64,000 nt of DNA from Cryobacterium fucosi (GCF_004403515.1 NZ_SOHH01000038.1:36783-100782); one strand, 5' to 3'. Positions 17,990 through 27,566 are shown, counted from the first letter of the stretch. Made by a program: numbers and translations. Notes: generated by a model not told the origin, from the letters alone.

Positions 17990-19207
17990 ATGACCTCGCC
18001 GCGCACCCTGCCCAGACCCGACAAGCACGACCCGCAGAGCCTCGGGTTCGCCACCCAGTCGGTGCACGCCGGGAATCAGGTCGACGCCGGGTCCGGTGCG
18101 CTCCGCACGCCCATCGTGATGGCGAATTCCTACGCGCTCCCCGACGACCCGGCGGCCTTGAGCTGGTCGGGCACCGACGTTCCCCTGTACACCCGCAACA
18201 GCGGGTCCAATCAGCTGGGACTGCAGCGCAAGCTCGCCGTGCTCGAGGGCGGTGAGGATGCCGTCGCCCTCGCGAGCGGCGTCGCTGCCCTGCACGCGGT
18301 CTTCTTCACGCTCCTGCGAACCGGTGACCACGTCGTCGTCGCGGATGTGACCTACGAGGCGGTCTTCCGGCTCTTCACCGAGCTGCTGCCGGAGAAATAC
18401 GGCATCCAGGCCAGCTTCGTCGACCCGACCGACCCGGACGCCGTGCGGGCAGCCATCCGCCCGGAAACCCGGCTGGTGCACATCGAGTCGGTCGGCAACC
18501 CGACCACCAAGGTGACGGATGTCGCGGCGATCGCCCGCATCGCCCACGAGGCCGGAGCCCTTCTCTCGATCGACAACACCTTCACTCCCCCGCCGCTGTT
18601 CCGCCCTCTCGCGCTGGGCGCCGACCTGGTCGTGCACTCCCTGACGAAGTACATCAACGGGCACGGCGACGCGATGGGCGGCGCCGTCATCGGCCGCGCC
18701 GACCTGATCCGTCGGATCAAGCTCGACGCCATGGTGGATGTCGGCGGAGTGATCAGCCCCTTCAACGCCTGGCTGATCATGCGCGGCTCGGTCACCCTGC
18801 CCCTTCGCCTGCGCCAGCACTGCGCCTCGGCGCAGGCGATCGCGGAGTTCCTCGAGGCCGACCCGCGGGTGGCCTACGTCGCCTACCCGGGGCTGGAGTC
18901 GCATCCGCAGCACGCCGTCGCGGCGCGCCAGTTCGGCCAGGGGTTCGGCGGCATGATGGCGTTCGCGGTCGCCGGCGACGCGGCCACCCAGAACCGGTTC
19001 GTGTCGAACCTGCGGGTGATCACCTCCGCCGTGTCGCTCGGGCACGACGAGACCCTGATCGTGCACGTCGACGCCTCCGGCCCGCGGGTGGCGGCCTACC
19101 CGCCGGCGTTCCGGGAGTTCGGGCACCTGCGGCTCTCGGTGGGGCTGGAAGACGCCGACGACCTCGTCGCCGACCTCTCCGCCGCCCTCGCCGCGACGTT
19201 CCCGTGA
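17990..19207 (+). CDS. Cys/Met-metabolism PLP enzyme (methionine gamma-lyase-like)
   Basis: A 405-residue PLP enzyme of the cystathionine gamma-synthase family. Key segments are YTRNSGSNQLGLQRKLAVLE, the Asp-containing LLSIDNTFTPP and the PLP lysine in HSLTKYINGHGDAMGG. The N-terminus and substrate-loop residues resemble gamma-lyases more than synthases, so breakdown of methionine or cystathionine is likely, but specificity is not readable from motifs. TAGGTT lies six bases before ATG 17990, which suggests a leaderless message. Confidence 0.82.
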   Translation: MTSPRTLPRPDKHDPQSLGFATQSVHAGNQVDAGSGALRTPIVMANSYALPDDPAALSWSGTDVPLYTRNSGSNQLGLQRKLAVLEGGEDAVALASGVAALHAVFFTLLRTGDHVVVADVTYEAVFRLFTELLPEKYGIQASFVDPTDPDAVRAAIRPETRLVHIESVGNPTTKVTDVAAIARIAHEAGALLSIDNTFTPPPLFRPLALGADLVVHSLTKYINGHGDAMGGAVIGRADLIRRIKLDAMVDVGGVISPFNAWLIMRGSVTLPLRLRQHCASAQAIAEFLEADPRVAYVAYPGLESHPQHAVAARQFGQGFGGMMAFAVAGDAATQNRFVSNLRVITSAVSLGHDETLIVHVDASGPRVAAYPPAFREFGHLRLSVGLEDADDLVADLSAALAATFP

Positions 19208-19229
19208 GCCGATACGGGATCGGGAGCCG

Positions 19230-19289
19230 TTACGGGATGTAGTTGAACTCGTCCGGGTTCGGGCCGGTGCGCTCGATGCGAGTCTGCGG
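19230..19289 (-). pseudogene. Short 3' remnant of an unknown gene
   Basis: Directly after the stop of the amidotransferase-like gene, the minus strand continues in frame as RIERTGPNPDEFNYIP followed by TAA at 19230. The peptide looks like a genuine C-terminus but has no start and no upstream body, so a deletion may have joined the next gene to this tail. Family unknown. Confidence 0.3.
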
Positions 19290-20117
19290 TCAGGCCGCGA
19301 CGAGGTCGGCGACGCGTGCGTCGGCGACCTGACGCTGCAACGCCGAGAGGAGGAGCGGCAACTGCTCGGCCGGGGCATCCGGCGCCTCGGGGTGCCACTG
19401 CACTCCGGTGATCGGCGCCGACTCGTGTTCGACCGCCTCGACCAGGCCGTCCGGGGCGATAGCCGCGGGAACCAGACCGGCGCCGAGCCGGCCGACGCTC
19501 TGGTGGTGGGCGCTCTGCACCGAGACGGCGACGGAGCCGAGGCTGTCGAGCAGCCCGGTGCCGTCGAGGAGCTCGACGGGGTGCTCGCGCAGGGTCTGGT
19601 CGACCGGAACGTCCACAGTGCGGTGGATGCCGTCTTCGATGTGCTGCACGATGCCGCCGCCGAGGGCGACGTTGATGACCTGCAGTCCGCGGCAGATTCC
19701 GAGGAGCGGGGTGTCCCTCGCCACGGCGCGGTGCACGAGGGCGATCTGCCCCTCGTCGGCGGCGTCGTAGTGGCGGGTTTCACCCTCGTAGCCGTCTGCG
19801 CCGCCGTAGAACCGGGGCGTGATGTCCTCGCCGCCCATGATCAGGATGGCGTCGCAGTCATCCGTCGCCTCGAGCAATTCGGCCGGGGTCATGTCGGCGG
19901 CCGCGAGACGCGTGACTCGCCAGCCGCCCCGCTCACCGGCGGAGACCGCGGAGGCATTGAGCACCTGGACCTTGGCGTGGTACGCCGGGCGGTCCGGGCG
20001 GTGGCGGGTCACCTCGACGACGGCGAGGCGGGGCAGGTCCGCGGTGGAGCCATGCTCGGGCGCGAAGGCCACAGGGGTCGTGGCGGCGAGCTGCGGCGGT
20101 GAGAAGTGCCTGGTCAT
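19290..20117 (-). CDS. Gamma-glutamyl-gamma-aminobutyrate hydrolase family protein
   Basis: A 275-residue class-I glutamine-amidotransferase-fold hydrolase (PuuD family). The nucleophile Cys lies in LLGICRGLQVINVALGG, and the catalytic His-Glu in GVQWHPEA. In polyamine breakdown this family releases GABA from gamma-glutamyl-GABA, but no glutamine-synthetase-like partner is adjacent. ATG 20117 was chosen because GGAGG sits eight bases upstream. About 230 bp of divergent space separates it from the TPM gene. Confidence 0.85.
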   Translation of the reverse strand: MTRHFSPPQLAATTPVAFAPEHGSTADLPRLAVVEVTRHRPDRPAYHAKVQVLNASAVSAGERGGWRVTRLAAADMTPAELLEATDDCDAILIMGGEDITPRFYGGADGYEGETRHYDAADEGQIALVHRAVARDTPLLGICRGLQVINVALGGGIVQHIEDGIHRTVDVPVDQTLREHPVELLDGTGLLDSLGSVAVSVQSAHHQSVGRLGAGLVPAAIAPDGLVEAVEHESAPITGVQWHPEAPDAPAEQLPLLLSALQRQVADARVADLVAA

Positions 20118-20349
20118 GTTCGCCTCCGCCCCGGTTGTTGTGGTTTCCCCAGTCTGGAGACTGGACCGAGATCCCGCCAGCGGACCCGTAACAGTGCGAA
20201 ACAGTGCGGACCGGGGTGCCCGCCGGCGGCGCATCGGCCGCCTGCCCTGCCCGCCGAAAGTGGGGCCGCCGGTTCCTGGACGCGTCGCACCTGACCGTTC
20301 TATGCTCGGCACGAGAAACACCAGCGTATCGACGGTCTTGTGAGGATGT

Positions 20350-22461
20350 GTGCCCATGCGGTCACGGTGGTTGATCCCTGTCGCAGTGGCGGCCCTGTTC
20401 GCCGTCTCCGTTCCCGCCCTGGCCGTTCCCACCCTCGCCTGGGCCGAGGATCCCGTCACGTTCGGCGCGAGCCACATCGCGGACAAGGTCGGCGCGGTCA
20501 CCACACGCAGCGCCGAGGTGACCGCCGCTCTCGACCGGCTCTATGCCGACACGCGCACCGACCTCTTCGTCGTCTACGTCGACGCGTTCACCGGGGTGGC
20601 CGACCGCCAGCAGTGGGCCGACCAGACCGCCGACGACAACGGTCTGGGCACCAACGACGTGTTGCTGGCCATCGCCACGGGCGATCGGGAGTACCAATTG
20701 TCGGTCGCCCCCGACTTCGCCCTGACGGATGCCCAGCTCCGCGAGGTCGAGACCGTCGCGATCGAGCCGGCGCTCCGGGTCAACGACTGGGCCGGCGCGG
20801 CCATCGGCGCGGCGAACGGCCTCGCCGCCGGCATCACGGGCACAGCCATCACCGCCCCCGAGATCACCCCGGGGGATGCCTCCCCCGGCCAGTCCGCCGG
20901 CGGATCGATCGGCATCATCCTGGTGATACTGGTCGTGATCGCCCTCCTCGTCGTGGGCGCCGTGGTCTTCTTCGTCGTGCGCGGGAGGCGGAAGGCCGCG
21001 CTCCCGCCGGCCGGGCCGCCGACGACGGGCCTGCAGGCCCTGCCGACCACAGAGCTGAAGCGGCGCGCGGCGAGCGCACTCGTGCAGACGGATGACGCGG
21101 TCAAGTCGAGCGAACAGGAGCTCGGCTTCGCAATCGCCCAGTACGGTTCCGCGGCGACGGGCGCCTTCCAGACCGCCCTGGCCTCCGCGAAGGGGCAGCT
21201 CACCGAGGCGTTCACCCTGCAGCAACGGCTCGACGACTCCGAGCCGGACTCGGAGGAACAGCAACGGGCCTGGTATGCCGGGATCATCGACCTGTGCGGC
21301 ACGGCCAACGCGGCCCTCGACGAACAGACCGACGATTTCGACGAACTCCGGCAGCTGGAGAAGAAGGCGCCGGAGGCCATTGCCGCGGCAACCCAGGAGG
21401 TCGCCGCGATCGAGGCGCGCGTCACCTCGGCCGATGCGGCCCTGGCCGCCCTGGCCGCCCGGTACACCGACAACGCGATCGCGACGGTCGCCGACAACCC
21501 GCGTCAGGCACGCGAACGAATCGCATTCGCCGGGGCGGCCCTGGCCGAGGCGAACACGCGCCTGACCGCCGGAGAGACCGCCGCCGCGGCCGTGGGCGTA
21601 CGCGCCGCCGAGGAATCGGCCGACCAGGCAAGACTGCTGCTGGACGCCGTCGACCGGCTCGGCTCGGACCTGCAGACCGCGACCGCCGGCGTGGCCGCGA
21701 CCCTCGCCGAGCTGCAGGCCGACCTCGTCACCGCGCGCGGGCTCCCTGCCGGCACCTCCGCCTCCGGCGCCCTGCCCGGCGTGATCGCCGTCACCGAGCA
21801 GGCCATCAGCGAGGTCACCGGGCGGCTCTCCACCGCCCGGATCGACCCGCTCGAGCTGATGCACAGGCTCGAGGTCGCCAACACCCAGATGGACGCGGCG
21901 CTGCAGGACGTGCGCGACGCCGTGTCCAGCGCGCAACGCGCCCGGGCGGCCCTGAACCAGAACCTGCTGGCCGCCCGCGCCCAGGTCTCCGCCGCCGAGG
22001 ACTTCATCACGGCCAGGCGGGGCGCGGTCGGCGCGGAGGCGCGCACGCGTCTGGCCGAGGCCGGGCGCCTCCTGGTCGAGGCGGAGTCGGCGAGCGCCGT
22101 GAACCCGGATGCCGCCCTCGCCGCCGCCGCCCGGGCCAACTCCCTGGCCGCGAACGCCATCGCCCTCGCCCGGAACGACGTCAATGAGTTCTCGGGCGGA
22201 CAGGCGGCAGGCGGCCTCGGCGACGTCTTCGGCGGCGGAGGCGGCGGAGGCGGCAGCCGCGGCGGGAGCGGCAACGGCATGATGGGCGCCATCCTCGGGG
22301 GCATCATCATCAACTCGATCCTTGGCGGCGGCGGGGGCGGCGGGGGCATCTTCGGCGGAGGCGGGGGCGGGCGTCGCGGCGGGGGCGGCGGCTTCGGCAT
22401 CCCCGGCGGATTCGGCGGGGCGGCCACCCGTTCCCGGCGAGGCGGCGGCGGCAGGTTCTAG
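20350..22461 (+). CDS. TPM-domain membrane protein with coiled coil and glycine-rich tail
   Basis: A 703-residue envelope protein. Order of parts: signal peptide (~1–32), TPM domain (~35–165, with ADTRTDLFVVYVDAFTG and NDVLLAIATGDREYQLSVA), one membrane helix (~185–212), a long alanine-rich coiled-coil region (~235–600), and a Gly-rich tail with clustered glycines plus a hydrophobic AILGGIIINSIL patch. It precedes pspA in the same direction, so a role in membrane integrity is plausible. GTG 20350 or ATG 20356 could be the start; GAGG lies 4 or 10 bases upstream. Confidence 0.85.
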   Translation: MPMRSRWLIPVAVAALFAVSVPALAVPTLAWAEDPVTFGASHIADKVGAVTTRSAEVTAALDRLYADTRTDLFVVYVDAFTGVADRQQWADQTADDNGLGTNDVLLAIATGDREYQLSVAPDFALTDAQLREVETVAIEPALRVNDWAGAAIGAANGLAAGITGTAITAPEITPGDASPGQSAGGSIGIILVILVVIALLVVGAVVFFVVRGRRKAALPPAGPPTTGLQALPTTELKRRAASALVQTDDAVKSSEQELGFAIAQYGSAATGAFQTALASAKGQLTEAFTLQQRLDDSEPDSEEQQRAWYAGIIDLCGTANAALDEQTDDFDELRQLEKKAPEAIAAATQEVAAIEARVTSADAALAALAARYTDNAIATVADNPRQARERIAFAGAALAEANTRLTAGETAAAAVGVRAAEESADQARLLLDAVDRLGSDLQTATAGVAATLAELQADLVTARGLPAGTSASGALPGVIAVTEQAISEVTGRLSTARIDPLELMHRLEVANTQMDAALQDVRDAVSSAQRARAALNQNLLAARAQVSAAEDFITARRGAVGAEARTRLAEAGRLLVEAESASAVNPDAALAAAARANSLAANAIALARNDVNEFSGGQAAGGLGDVFGGGGGGGGSRGGSGNGMMGAILGGIIINSILGGGGGGGGIFGGGGGGRRGGGGGFGIPGGFGGAATRSRRGGGGRF

Positions 22462-22572
22462 GTTCACCGCGGCATCCAGCTGCCAGCTTTTTCACAGACA
22501 ACCGGCACATTCACCCAGCACACACCGACAGAATGGGCTTATCCCCGTCTGATCCCTCGAAAGGACACTGCA

Positions 22573-23304
22573 ATGACAAAACAGTCCATCTTCGGCCGCG
22601 TCGCCCAGCTCGCCAAGGCCAACATCAATGCGCTCCTGGATTCCGCCGAGGATCCGAAGCTCATGCTCGACCAGATGGTGCGCGACTACACCAATAGCAT
22701 CGCCGACGCCGAGAGCGCCATCGCCGAGACCATCGGCAACCTGCGCCTGCTTGAGGACGACCACCGCGAAGACGTGGAAGCGGCCGCCGAATGGGGCGGC
22801 AAGGCGCTGGCCGCGAGCCGCAAGGCCGACGAGCTGCGTTCGGCGGGAGCCACGGCCGACGCCGACCGCTTCGACAACCTGGCGAAGGTGGCGCTGGGCC
22901 GCCAGCTGCAGTCCGAGAAGGAGGCGAAGATCGCCGAGCCGCAGATCGCGTCGCAGTCGGCCGTCGTCTCCCAGCTCAAGAACGGCCTCAACGCCATGAA
23001 GGAGAAGCTGAACCAGCTGGCCTCCAAGCGGAACGAACTGATCGCGCGGTCGAAGACCGCAGAGGCCCAGACCAAGGTGATGGATGCCGTCAAGAGCATC
23101 GACATCATGGACCCGACCAGCGAGGTCTCCCGGTTCGAGGACAAGATCCGCCGCGAGGAGGCCCGGGTCCGGGGTGCGAGCGAGCTGGCCGCATCCAGCC
23201 TCGACGCCCAGTTCGAGAGCCTCGAGGACCTCGGCGAGCTCACCGAGGTCGACGCGCGCCTCGCCACACTCAAGGCCGGCGGCGCGAGCGAGATCGAGAA
23301 GTAG
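22573..23304 (+). CDS. pspA: PspA/IM30 (ESCRT-III-like) family protein
   Basis: A 243-residue, almost wholly helical protein. It opens SIFGRVAQLAKANINALLD and continues EDPKLMLDQMVRDY, the classic PspA/Vipp1 N-terminal amphipathic helix and helix-1 pattern, then a long Ala/Glu/Lys coiled coil. These proteins assemble on stressed membranes and help keep the proton gradient. GAAAGGACACTGCA precedes the ATG. It follows the TPM protein gene by 111 bp, probably as part of one stress unit. No phage-shock regulator gene is next to it. Confidence 0.92.
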   Translation: MTKQSIFGRVAQLAKANINALLDSAEDPKLMLDQMVRDYTNSIADAESAIAETIGNLRLLEDDHREDVEAAAEWGGKALAASRKADELRSAGATADADRFDNLAKVALGRQLQSEKEAKIAEPQIASQSAVVSQLKNGLNAMKEKLNQLASKRNELIARSKTAEAQTKVMDAVKSIDIMDPTSEVSRFEDKIRREEARVRGASELAASSLDAQFESLEDLGELTEVDARLATLKAGGASEIEK

Positions 23305-23378
23305 CCGGCTCGAGAAAAAAGTCCTGGCAATCGGGCGCCGGTGGGAACACCCTGCCGGCGCCCGTCGTTGTCGATGGC

Positions 23379-24026
23379 ATGACAACCATCGGACTCATCG
23401 GCGCCGGCAACATCGGCAGCCAGCTCGCACGACTCGGCGTGGCCAACGGCTATGACGTGGTCATCAGCAACTCGCGCGGACCGGAAACCCTGCGCGACCT
23501 CATCGAGGAGCTCGGTCCCCGCGCCAGGGCCGCCACCCCCGCCGAGACGGCCGCGGCGGGGGACCTCGTCGTCGTGACCATCCCGCTGGGCCAGATCGAC
23601 ACCCTGCCCGTGAGCGAGCTCGCCGGCAAGGTCGTCATCGACACGAACAACTACTACCCCCAGCGAGACGGCGACATCGCCCCCCTCGACGACGAAACCA
23701 CGACCACCGCCGAGCTGCTGCAGGATCGGCTGCCCACCTCGACAGTCGTGAAGGCGTTCAACCACATCTACGCGGCCGACCTCACAACGGATGGCCAGCC
23801 CGCCGGCTCGGAGAACCGACGCGCTCTCGTCGTCGCCGGCGATGACACTGCGGCCGCCGCCACGGTGACTGCGCTGCTCGACGATTTCGGCTTCGACACC
23901 GTCAACCTCGGCCCGCTCGCCGAGGGCTGGCGGATCCAGCGCGACACCCCCGGCTACGGTCCGCGCCTCAACGCCGGTGAGCTCCGGGACGCCACGACCG
24001 CCGCGCGGCGGTACCGGGACCAGTAG
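23379..24026 (+). CDS. NADPH-dependent F420 reductase-like oxidoreductase
   Basis: A 215-residue Rossmann protein starting MTTIGLIGAGNIGSQLARLG (nucleotide motif), with SNSRGPETLRDLIEELG, the TNNYYPQRDG segment and the conserved FNHIYAADL. The family includes Fno (F420H2:NADP oxidoreductase) and related dinucleotide-dependent reductases; F420 use is not proven. The ATG lies 74 bp after pspA with no strong ribosome site. It could be read from the pspA transcript. Confidence 0.75.
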   Translation: MTTIGLIGAGNIGSQLARLGVANGYDVVISNSRGPETLRDLIEELGPRARAATPAETAAAGDLVVVTIPLGQIDTLPVSELAGKVVIDTNNYYPQRDGDIAPLDDETTTTAELLQDRLPTSTVVKAFNHIYAADLTTDGQPAGSENRRALVVAGDDTAAAATVTALLDDFGFDTVNLGPLAEGWRIQRDTPGYGPRLNAGELRDATTAARRYRDQ

Positions 24027-24090
24027 CCGGGGGTGCCGCTCGCGCGCCACACGCTCGCACGCCGCAAGCGGAGGGGAGCATACTGAGGGT

Positions 24091-24924
24091 ATGGCTCCCA
24101 CCTTCGTTGTTGTGCCGCAGTGGCAGGGTTCGGTTTCTCCTCGCGCGATGCGCCTGAGTGACGGTGCGGAGGCCATCCGAGGAGATCTTCCCGCGTCCGC
24201 GACGCGGGAGGTGCCCGTCCCGGTCGAGGCAGGCGACGCCCTCGACACCGGGATCGACCGGTTCTCCACCCTGGTCATGGTGCGCGAGCGCCTGGCGTCG
24301 GCGCTGCGCTCCGCCGCGACGCCGGTGCTGACGATCGGCGGTGACTGCGGGGTGTCCCTCGCGTCCGTCGAACACGCCGCCCGGCAGCATCCGGCCGACC
24401 TCGCCCTGGTCTGGCTCGACGCACACCCTGACCTGCACACGGCGGAGACGTCCCCGTCCGGCGCGTTCAACGGCATGGTGCTGCGCGCCATCACCGGAGA
24501 GGGCACCGACGGTCTGGCGCTGACCGGTGACGACCGCGTGCCGCTGCAGCGGGTGATCCTCGGCGGGGCGCGGGACATCGATCCGGCCGAGGCGGAACTC
24601 ATCCGGGAACGCAAGGTCGCGAGCCTCTCCATCGACGACCTCGCCTCCCCCGACGCCCTGCTCGCCGCGGTGCGCGCCACCGGTGCGAGCTCGTTCTACC
24701 TGCATATCGACCTCGACGTGCTCGACCCGGCGATCCTGGCCGGCCTGGCCGACCTGATGCCGTTCGGGCTGAGCGTCGAGGCGCTCAACCGCACGATCAC
24801 CGCCCTGCGCGGCGAGTTCACCCTCGCCGGGGCGACCATCGCCGGCTTCGCCCCTGCCTCGCCGGAGGCCGCTCCCGACGACCTGCCGAGCATCCTCCGC
24901 ATCATCGGGGCCCTCACGCGCTGA
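24091..24924 (+). CDS. Arginase/agmatinase-family hydrolase
   Basis: A 277-residue ureohydrolase-fold protein. The metal-binding motifs are all present: LTIGGDCGVSL, VWLDAHPDLHT and YLHIDLDVLDP. The family cleaves arginine, agmatine, guanidinobutyrate or formiminoglutamate; the substrate is not evident, because the usual specificity loop is short. CATACT ends six bases before the ATG, so it may be leaderless. It is in line with its upstream and downstream neighbours. Confidence 0.82.
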   Translation: MAPTFVVVPQWQGSVSPRAMRLSDGAEAIRGDLPASATREVPVPVEAGDALDTGIDRFSTLVMVRERLASALRSAATPVLTIGGDCGVSLASVEHAARQHPADLALVWLDAHPDLHTAETSPSGAFNGMVLRAITGEGTDGLALTGDDRVPLQRVILGGARDIDPAEAELIRERKVASLSIDDLASPDALLAAVRATGASSFYLHIDLDVLDPAILAGLADLMPFGLSVEALNRTITALRGEFTLAGATIAGFAPASPEAAPDDLPSILRIIGALTR

Positions 24925-25010
24925 CCGGGGGTTCCCGTCAGCGCATCCGGAAGCCCGACCCGTAGCATGGGACCGACGCGCCGAGCGTCACGACGCCGAG
25001 GGAGGCATCC

Positions 25011-25817
25011 GTGAGCCTGCAAGACACCGTTCCCGACCAGCCGAGGATCATCACCGAGCGGCGGGGACACGTGTTCCTGATCGGGTTCAACCGGCCGGAG
25101 AAGCGCAATGCCGCCGACCTTGCGCTGCTGCAGCAGCTCGCGCTCGCCTACGGGGAGCTGGAGCGCGACCCCGAACTCCGCGTCGGCCTGGTCTATGCGG
25201 TCGGCGACCACTTCACCGCCGGCCTCGACCTGGCCGACATCGGGCCACGTCTCGGGCCGGACGGCATCGACATCGTGCCGGAGGGCGGCATCCACCCCTG
25301 GCAGGTCGGCGGCCAGAGCCTGTCCAAGCCCGTCGTGATCGCCGTGCAGGGCACCTGCCTCACCCTCGGCATCGAGCTCATGCTGGCCAGCGACATCTCG
25401 GTCGCGGCCGAGTCCACCCGGTTCGGGCAGATCGAGGTGGCCCGCGGGATCCTCCCCTTCGGCGGCGCCACCCTCCGTTTCCCCCGCACCGCGGGCTGGG
25501 GAAACGCGATGCGATGGATCCTCACCGGCGACATGTTCGATGCGGCCGAAGCCCACCGGATCGGACTGGTGCAGGAGGTCGTGCCGGACGGCACCGAATT
25601 CGACCGCGCCCTCGAGCTGGCCGAGCGCGTCGCCGGCCAGGCGCCGCTCGCCGTGCAGGCTACGCTCGCGAATGCCCGCACCGCCGTGCGCGACGGCGTC
25701 GCCGCGGCCGAGGCCCGACTGCAGCCGGCTTTGGCCCGCCTCGCCGCGACCGAGGATTCCCGGATCGGCATGGAGTCGTTCCTGACCCGCACGCCGGCGA
25801 CCTTCATCGGCCGCTGA
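25011..25817 (+). CDS. Enoyl-CoA hydratase/isomerase (crotonase) family protein
   Basis: A 268-residue crotonase-fold enzyme. FNRPEKRNAADLALLQ, the oxyanion-hole segment VQGTCLTLGIELMLASDI and GILPFGGATLRFPRTAGW are recognisable. The usual catalytic Glu pair of hydratases is not clearly preserved (FGQIEVARGILPF carries one), so the activity could be hydratase or isomerase. GAGGGAGG lies a few bases before the GTG start, and TAGCAT at about -50 may be the promoter. The natural acyl-CoA is unknown. Confidence 0.82.
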   Translation: MSLQDTVPDQPRIITERRGHVFLIGFNRPEKRNAADLALLQQLALAYGELERDPELRVGLVYAVGDHFTAGLDLADIGPRLGPDGIDIVPEGGIHPWQVGGQSLSKPVVIAVQGTCLTLGIELMLASDISVAAESTRFGQIEVARGILPFGGATLRFPRTAGWGNAMRWILTGDMFDAAEAHRIGLVQEVVPDGTEFDRALELAERVAGQAPLAVQATLANARTAVRDGVAAAEARLQPALARLAATEDSRIGMESFLTRTPATFIGR

Positions 25818-25874
25818 GCCGGAACAGCCCCCGCCCCACGACCTCACCCCCACCCGGAAGTCAGGAGAACAGCA

Positions 25875-27353
25875 ATGGCCGAACCGACCGGAAGCAGCAG
25901 CACCACCACCACCACCACCACCACGGACTATGACGTGATCGTGATCGGCGCCGGGGCGGTGGGGGAGAACGTCGCCGACCGCACGGTGCAGGGCGGCCTG
26001 CGCACGGTGATCGTCGAGAGTGAACTGGTCGGCGGCGAATGCTCGTACTGGGCCTGCATGCCCTCGAAGGCACTCCTCCGCAGCGGGGCCGCCGTCACCG
26101 CCGCCGGGCGCGTCGGCGGCGCGGCCGAAGCCGTCACCGGCGAACTGGATGTCGCGGCCGTGCTGCGCCGCCGCGATTCCTTCACGAGCAACTGGTCGGA
26201 CGAGGGCCAGGTGAGCTGGCTGGAGAAGTCCGGGATCGCCCTCGTGCGCGGCCACGCCCGGCTGACCGGGGTGCGCGAGGTGACCGTGACCCACCAGAAC
26301 GGCTCCACGACCGTGCTGACGGCGGCCCACGCGGTGGTCGTGAGCACCGGGTCCGCCGCACTGCTGCCCGACATCCCCGGCCTGGCCGAGGTCGCGCCGT
26401 GGACCAGCCGAGAGGCCACCAGCGCCCAGAGAATCCCGGCGGGCCTCGCCGTCATCGGCGGGGGCGTCGTCGCGGTCGAGATGGCCACCGCCTACGCAAC
26501 CCTCGGCGCCACCGTCACGATGATCGTGCGCCACGGCCTGCTCGGCGGGATGGAGCCGTTCGCGGCGGACCTCGTCACGGCCTCGCTCCGGGAGAGCGGC
26601 GTCACGGTCCTCACCGGGGTGTCCACGACGGGCGCCGCGCGCACCGAAGACGGCCAGGTCGCGCTCACCCTCGACGACGGCACGACGGTCACGGCCGCCG
26701 AGGTGCTGGTCGCCACCGGCCGGGTGCCGCACACCGGTGACCTCGGCCTCGAGACGGTCGGGCTCACCCCGGGCGAGTGGCTCACGGTCGACGACACCAT
26801 GCTCGTGCGGGGCGCCGCGCCGGAGCTGGCGGGGCACTGGCTGTACGCGACCGGGGACGTCAACCACCGGGCCCTGTTCACCCACCAGGGGAAGTACCAG
26901 GCCAGGGCCGCCGGCGACGTGATCGCCGCACGGGCCGCCGGTCGGCCGGTCGATGACGCACCCTGGGGAACCCACGTCGCCACCGCCGACCACGCCGCGG
27001 TCCCCCAGGTGACCTTCGGCGACCCAGAGGTCGCGTCGGTCGGACTGACGCAGGCGGCCGCGGAGAAGGCCGGGCATCGCATCCGGGTGCTCGACTACAA
27101 CCTGGGCTGGGTCGCCGGGTCGAGCGTGCACGCCGACGGCTACACCGGGACGGCCCGGGCGATCGTCGACCTCGACCGGGAGGTGCTGCTCGGAGTCACG
27201 TTCGTCGGTCCGGACGTCGCGGAGCTGCTGCACGCGGCGACGATCGCCGTGGTCGGCGAGGTGCCGATCGGCAGGCTCTGGCACGCCGTGCCGAGCTACC
27301 CGACGATGAGCGAGATCTGGCTGCGCCTGCTCGAGGAGTACGGCCGCCCCTGA
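25875..27353 (+). CDS. FAD-dependent pyridine-nucleotide-disulfide oxidoreductase
   Basis: A 492-residue flavoprotein of the dihydrolipoamide dehydrogenase/mercuric reductase family. The FAD motif IGAGAVGENVAD is followed by the active-site disulfide in GGECSYWACMPSKAL (Cys-x4-Cys), the NAD(P) motif IGGGVVAVEMA and a dimerisation domain ending HAVPSYPTMSEIW. The last motif has His-Ala rather than the His-Pro of classic reductases, but the base position is kept. The exact disulfide substrate is unknown. Its N-terminus carries a poly-Thr stretch encoded by an ACC microsatellite. It is 57 bp from the crotonase gene. Confidence 0.85.
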   Translation: MAEPTGSSSTTTTTTTTDYDVIVIGAGAVGENVADRTVQGGLRTVIVESELVGGECSYWACMPSKALLRSGAAVTAAGRVGGAAEAVTGELDVAAVLRRRDSFTSNWSDEGQVSWLEKSGIALVRGHARLTGVREVTVTHQNGSTTVLTAAHAVVVSTGSAALLPDIPGLAEVAPWTSREATSAQRIPAGLAVIGGGVVAVEMATAYATLGATVTMIVRHGLLGGMEPFAADLVTASLRESGVTVLTGVSTTGAARTEDGQVALTLDDGTTVTAAEVLVATGRVPHTGDLGLETVGLTPGEWLTVDDTMLVRGAAPELAGHWLYATGDVNHRALFTHQGKYQARAAGDVIAARAAGRPVDDAPWGTHVATADHAAVPQVTFGDPEVASVGLTQAAAEKAGHRIRVLDYNLGWVAGSSVHADGYTGTARAIVDLDREVLLGVTFVGPDVAELLHAATIAVVGEVPIGRLWHAVPSYPTMSEIWLRLLEEYGRP

Positions 27354-27357
27354 CCCC

Positions 27358-27562
27358 GGTGCTCGAGCCCCGGTGCTCGAGCCGGTCGAGCCCCCGCCGC
27401 CACCCCGCCGCCACCCCGCACCCCGAGCCGGTGGTCGAGCCTGTCGAGACCCCGCCGCCACCCGCGTCCGCCCTGGCCCCCGAGCCGGTGGTCGAGCCTG
27501 TCGAGACCCCGCCGCCACCCGCGTCCGCCCCGCACCCCGCACCCCGAGCCGGTGGTCGAGGC
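27358..27562. repeat. TCGAG repeat array (fifth copy)
   Basis: Head-to-tail copies of GGTGGTCGAGCCTGTCGAGA joined by proline-codon-like CCCCGCCGCCACCC spacers and CCGCGTCCGCCC segments. It starts four bases after the stop of the flavoprotein and ends against a long hairpin. No gene lies within it. Confidence 0.85.
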
Positions 27563-27566
27563 TCAC

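Noticed and set aside
20362-22467. Long minus-strand open frame opposite the TPM gene
   Set aside because: Composition-driven antisense frame in GC-rich DNA; no domain pattern, and the plus-strand protein has clear domains.
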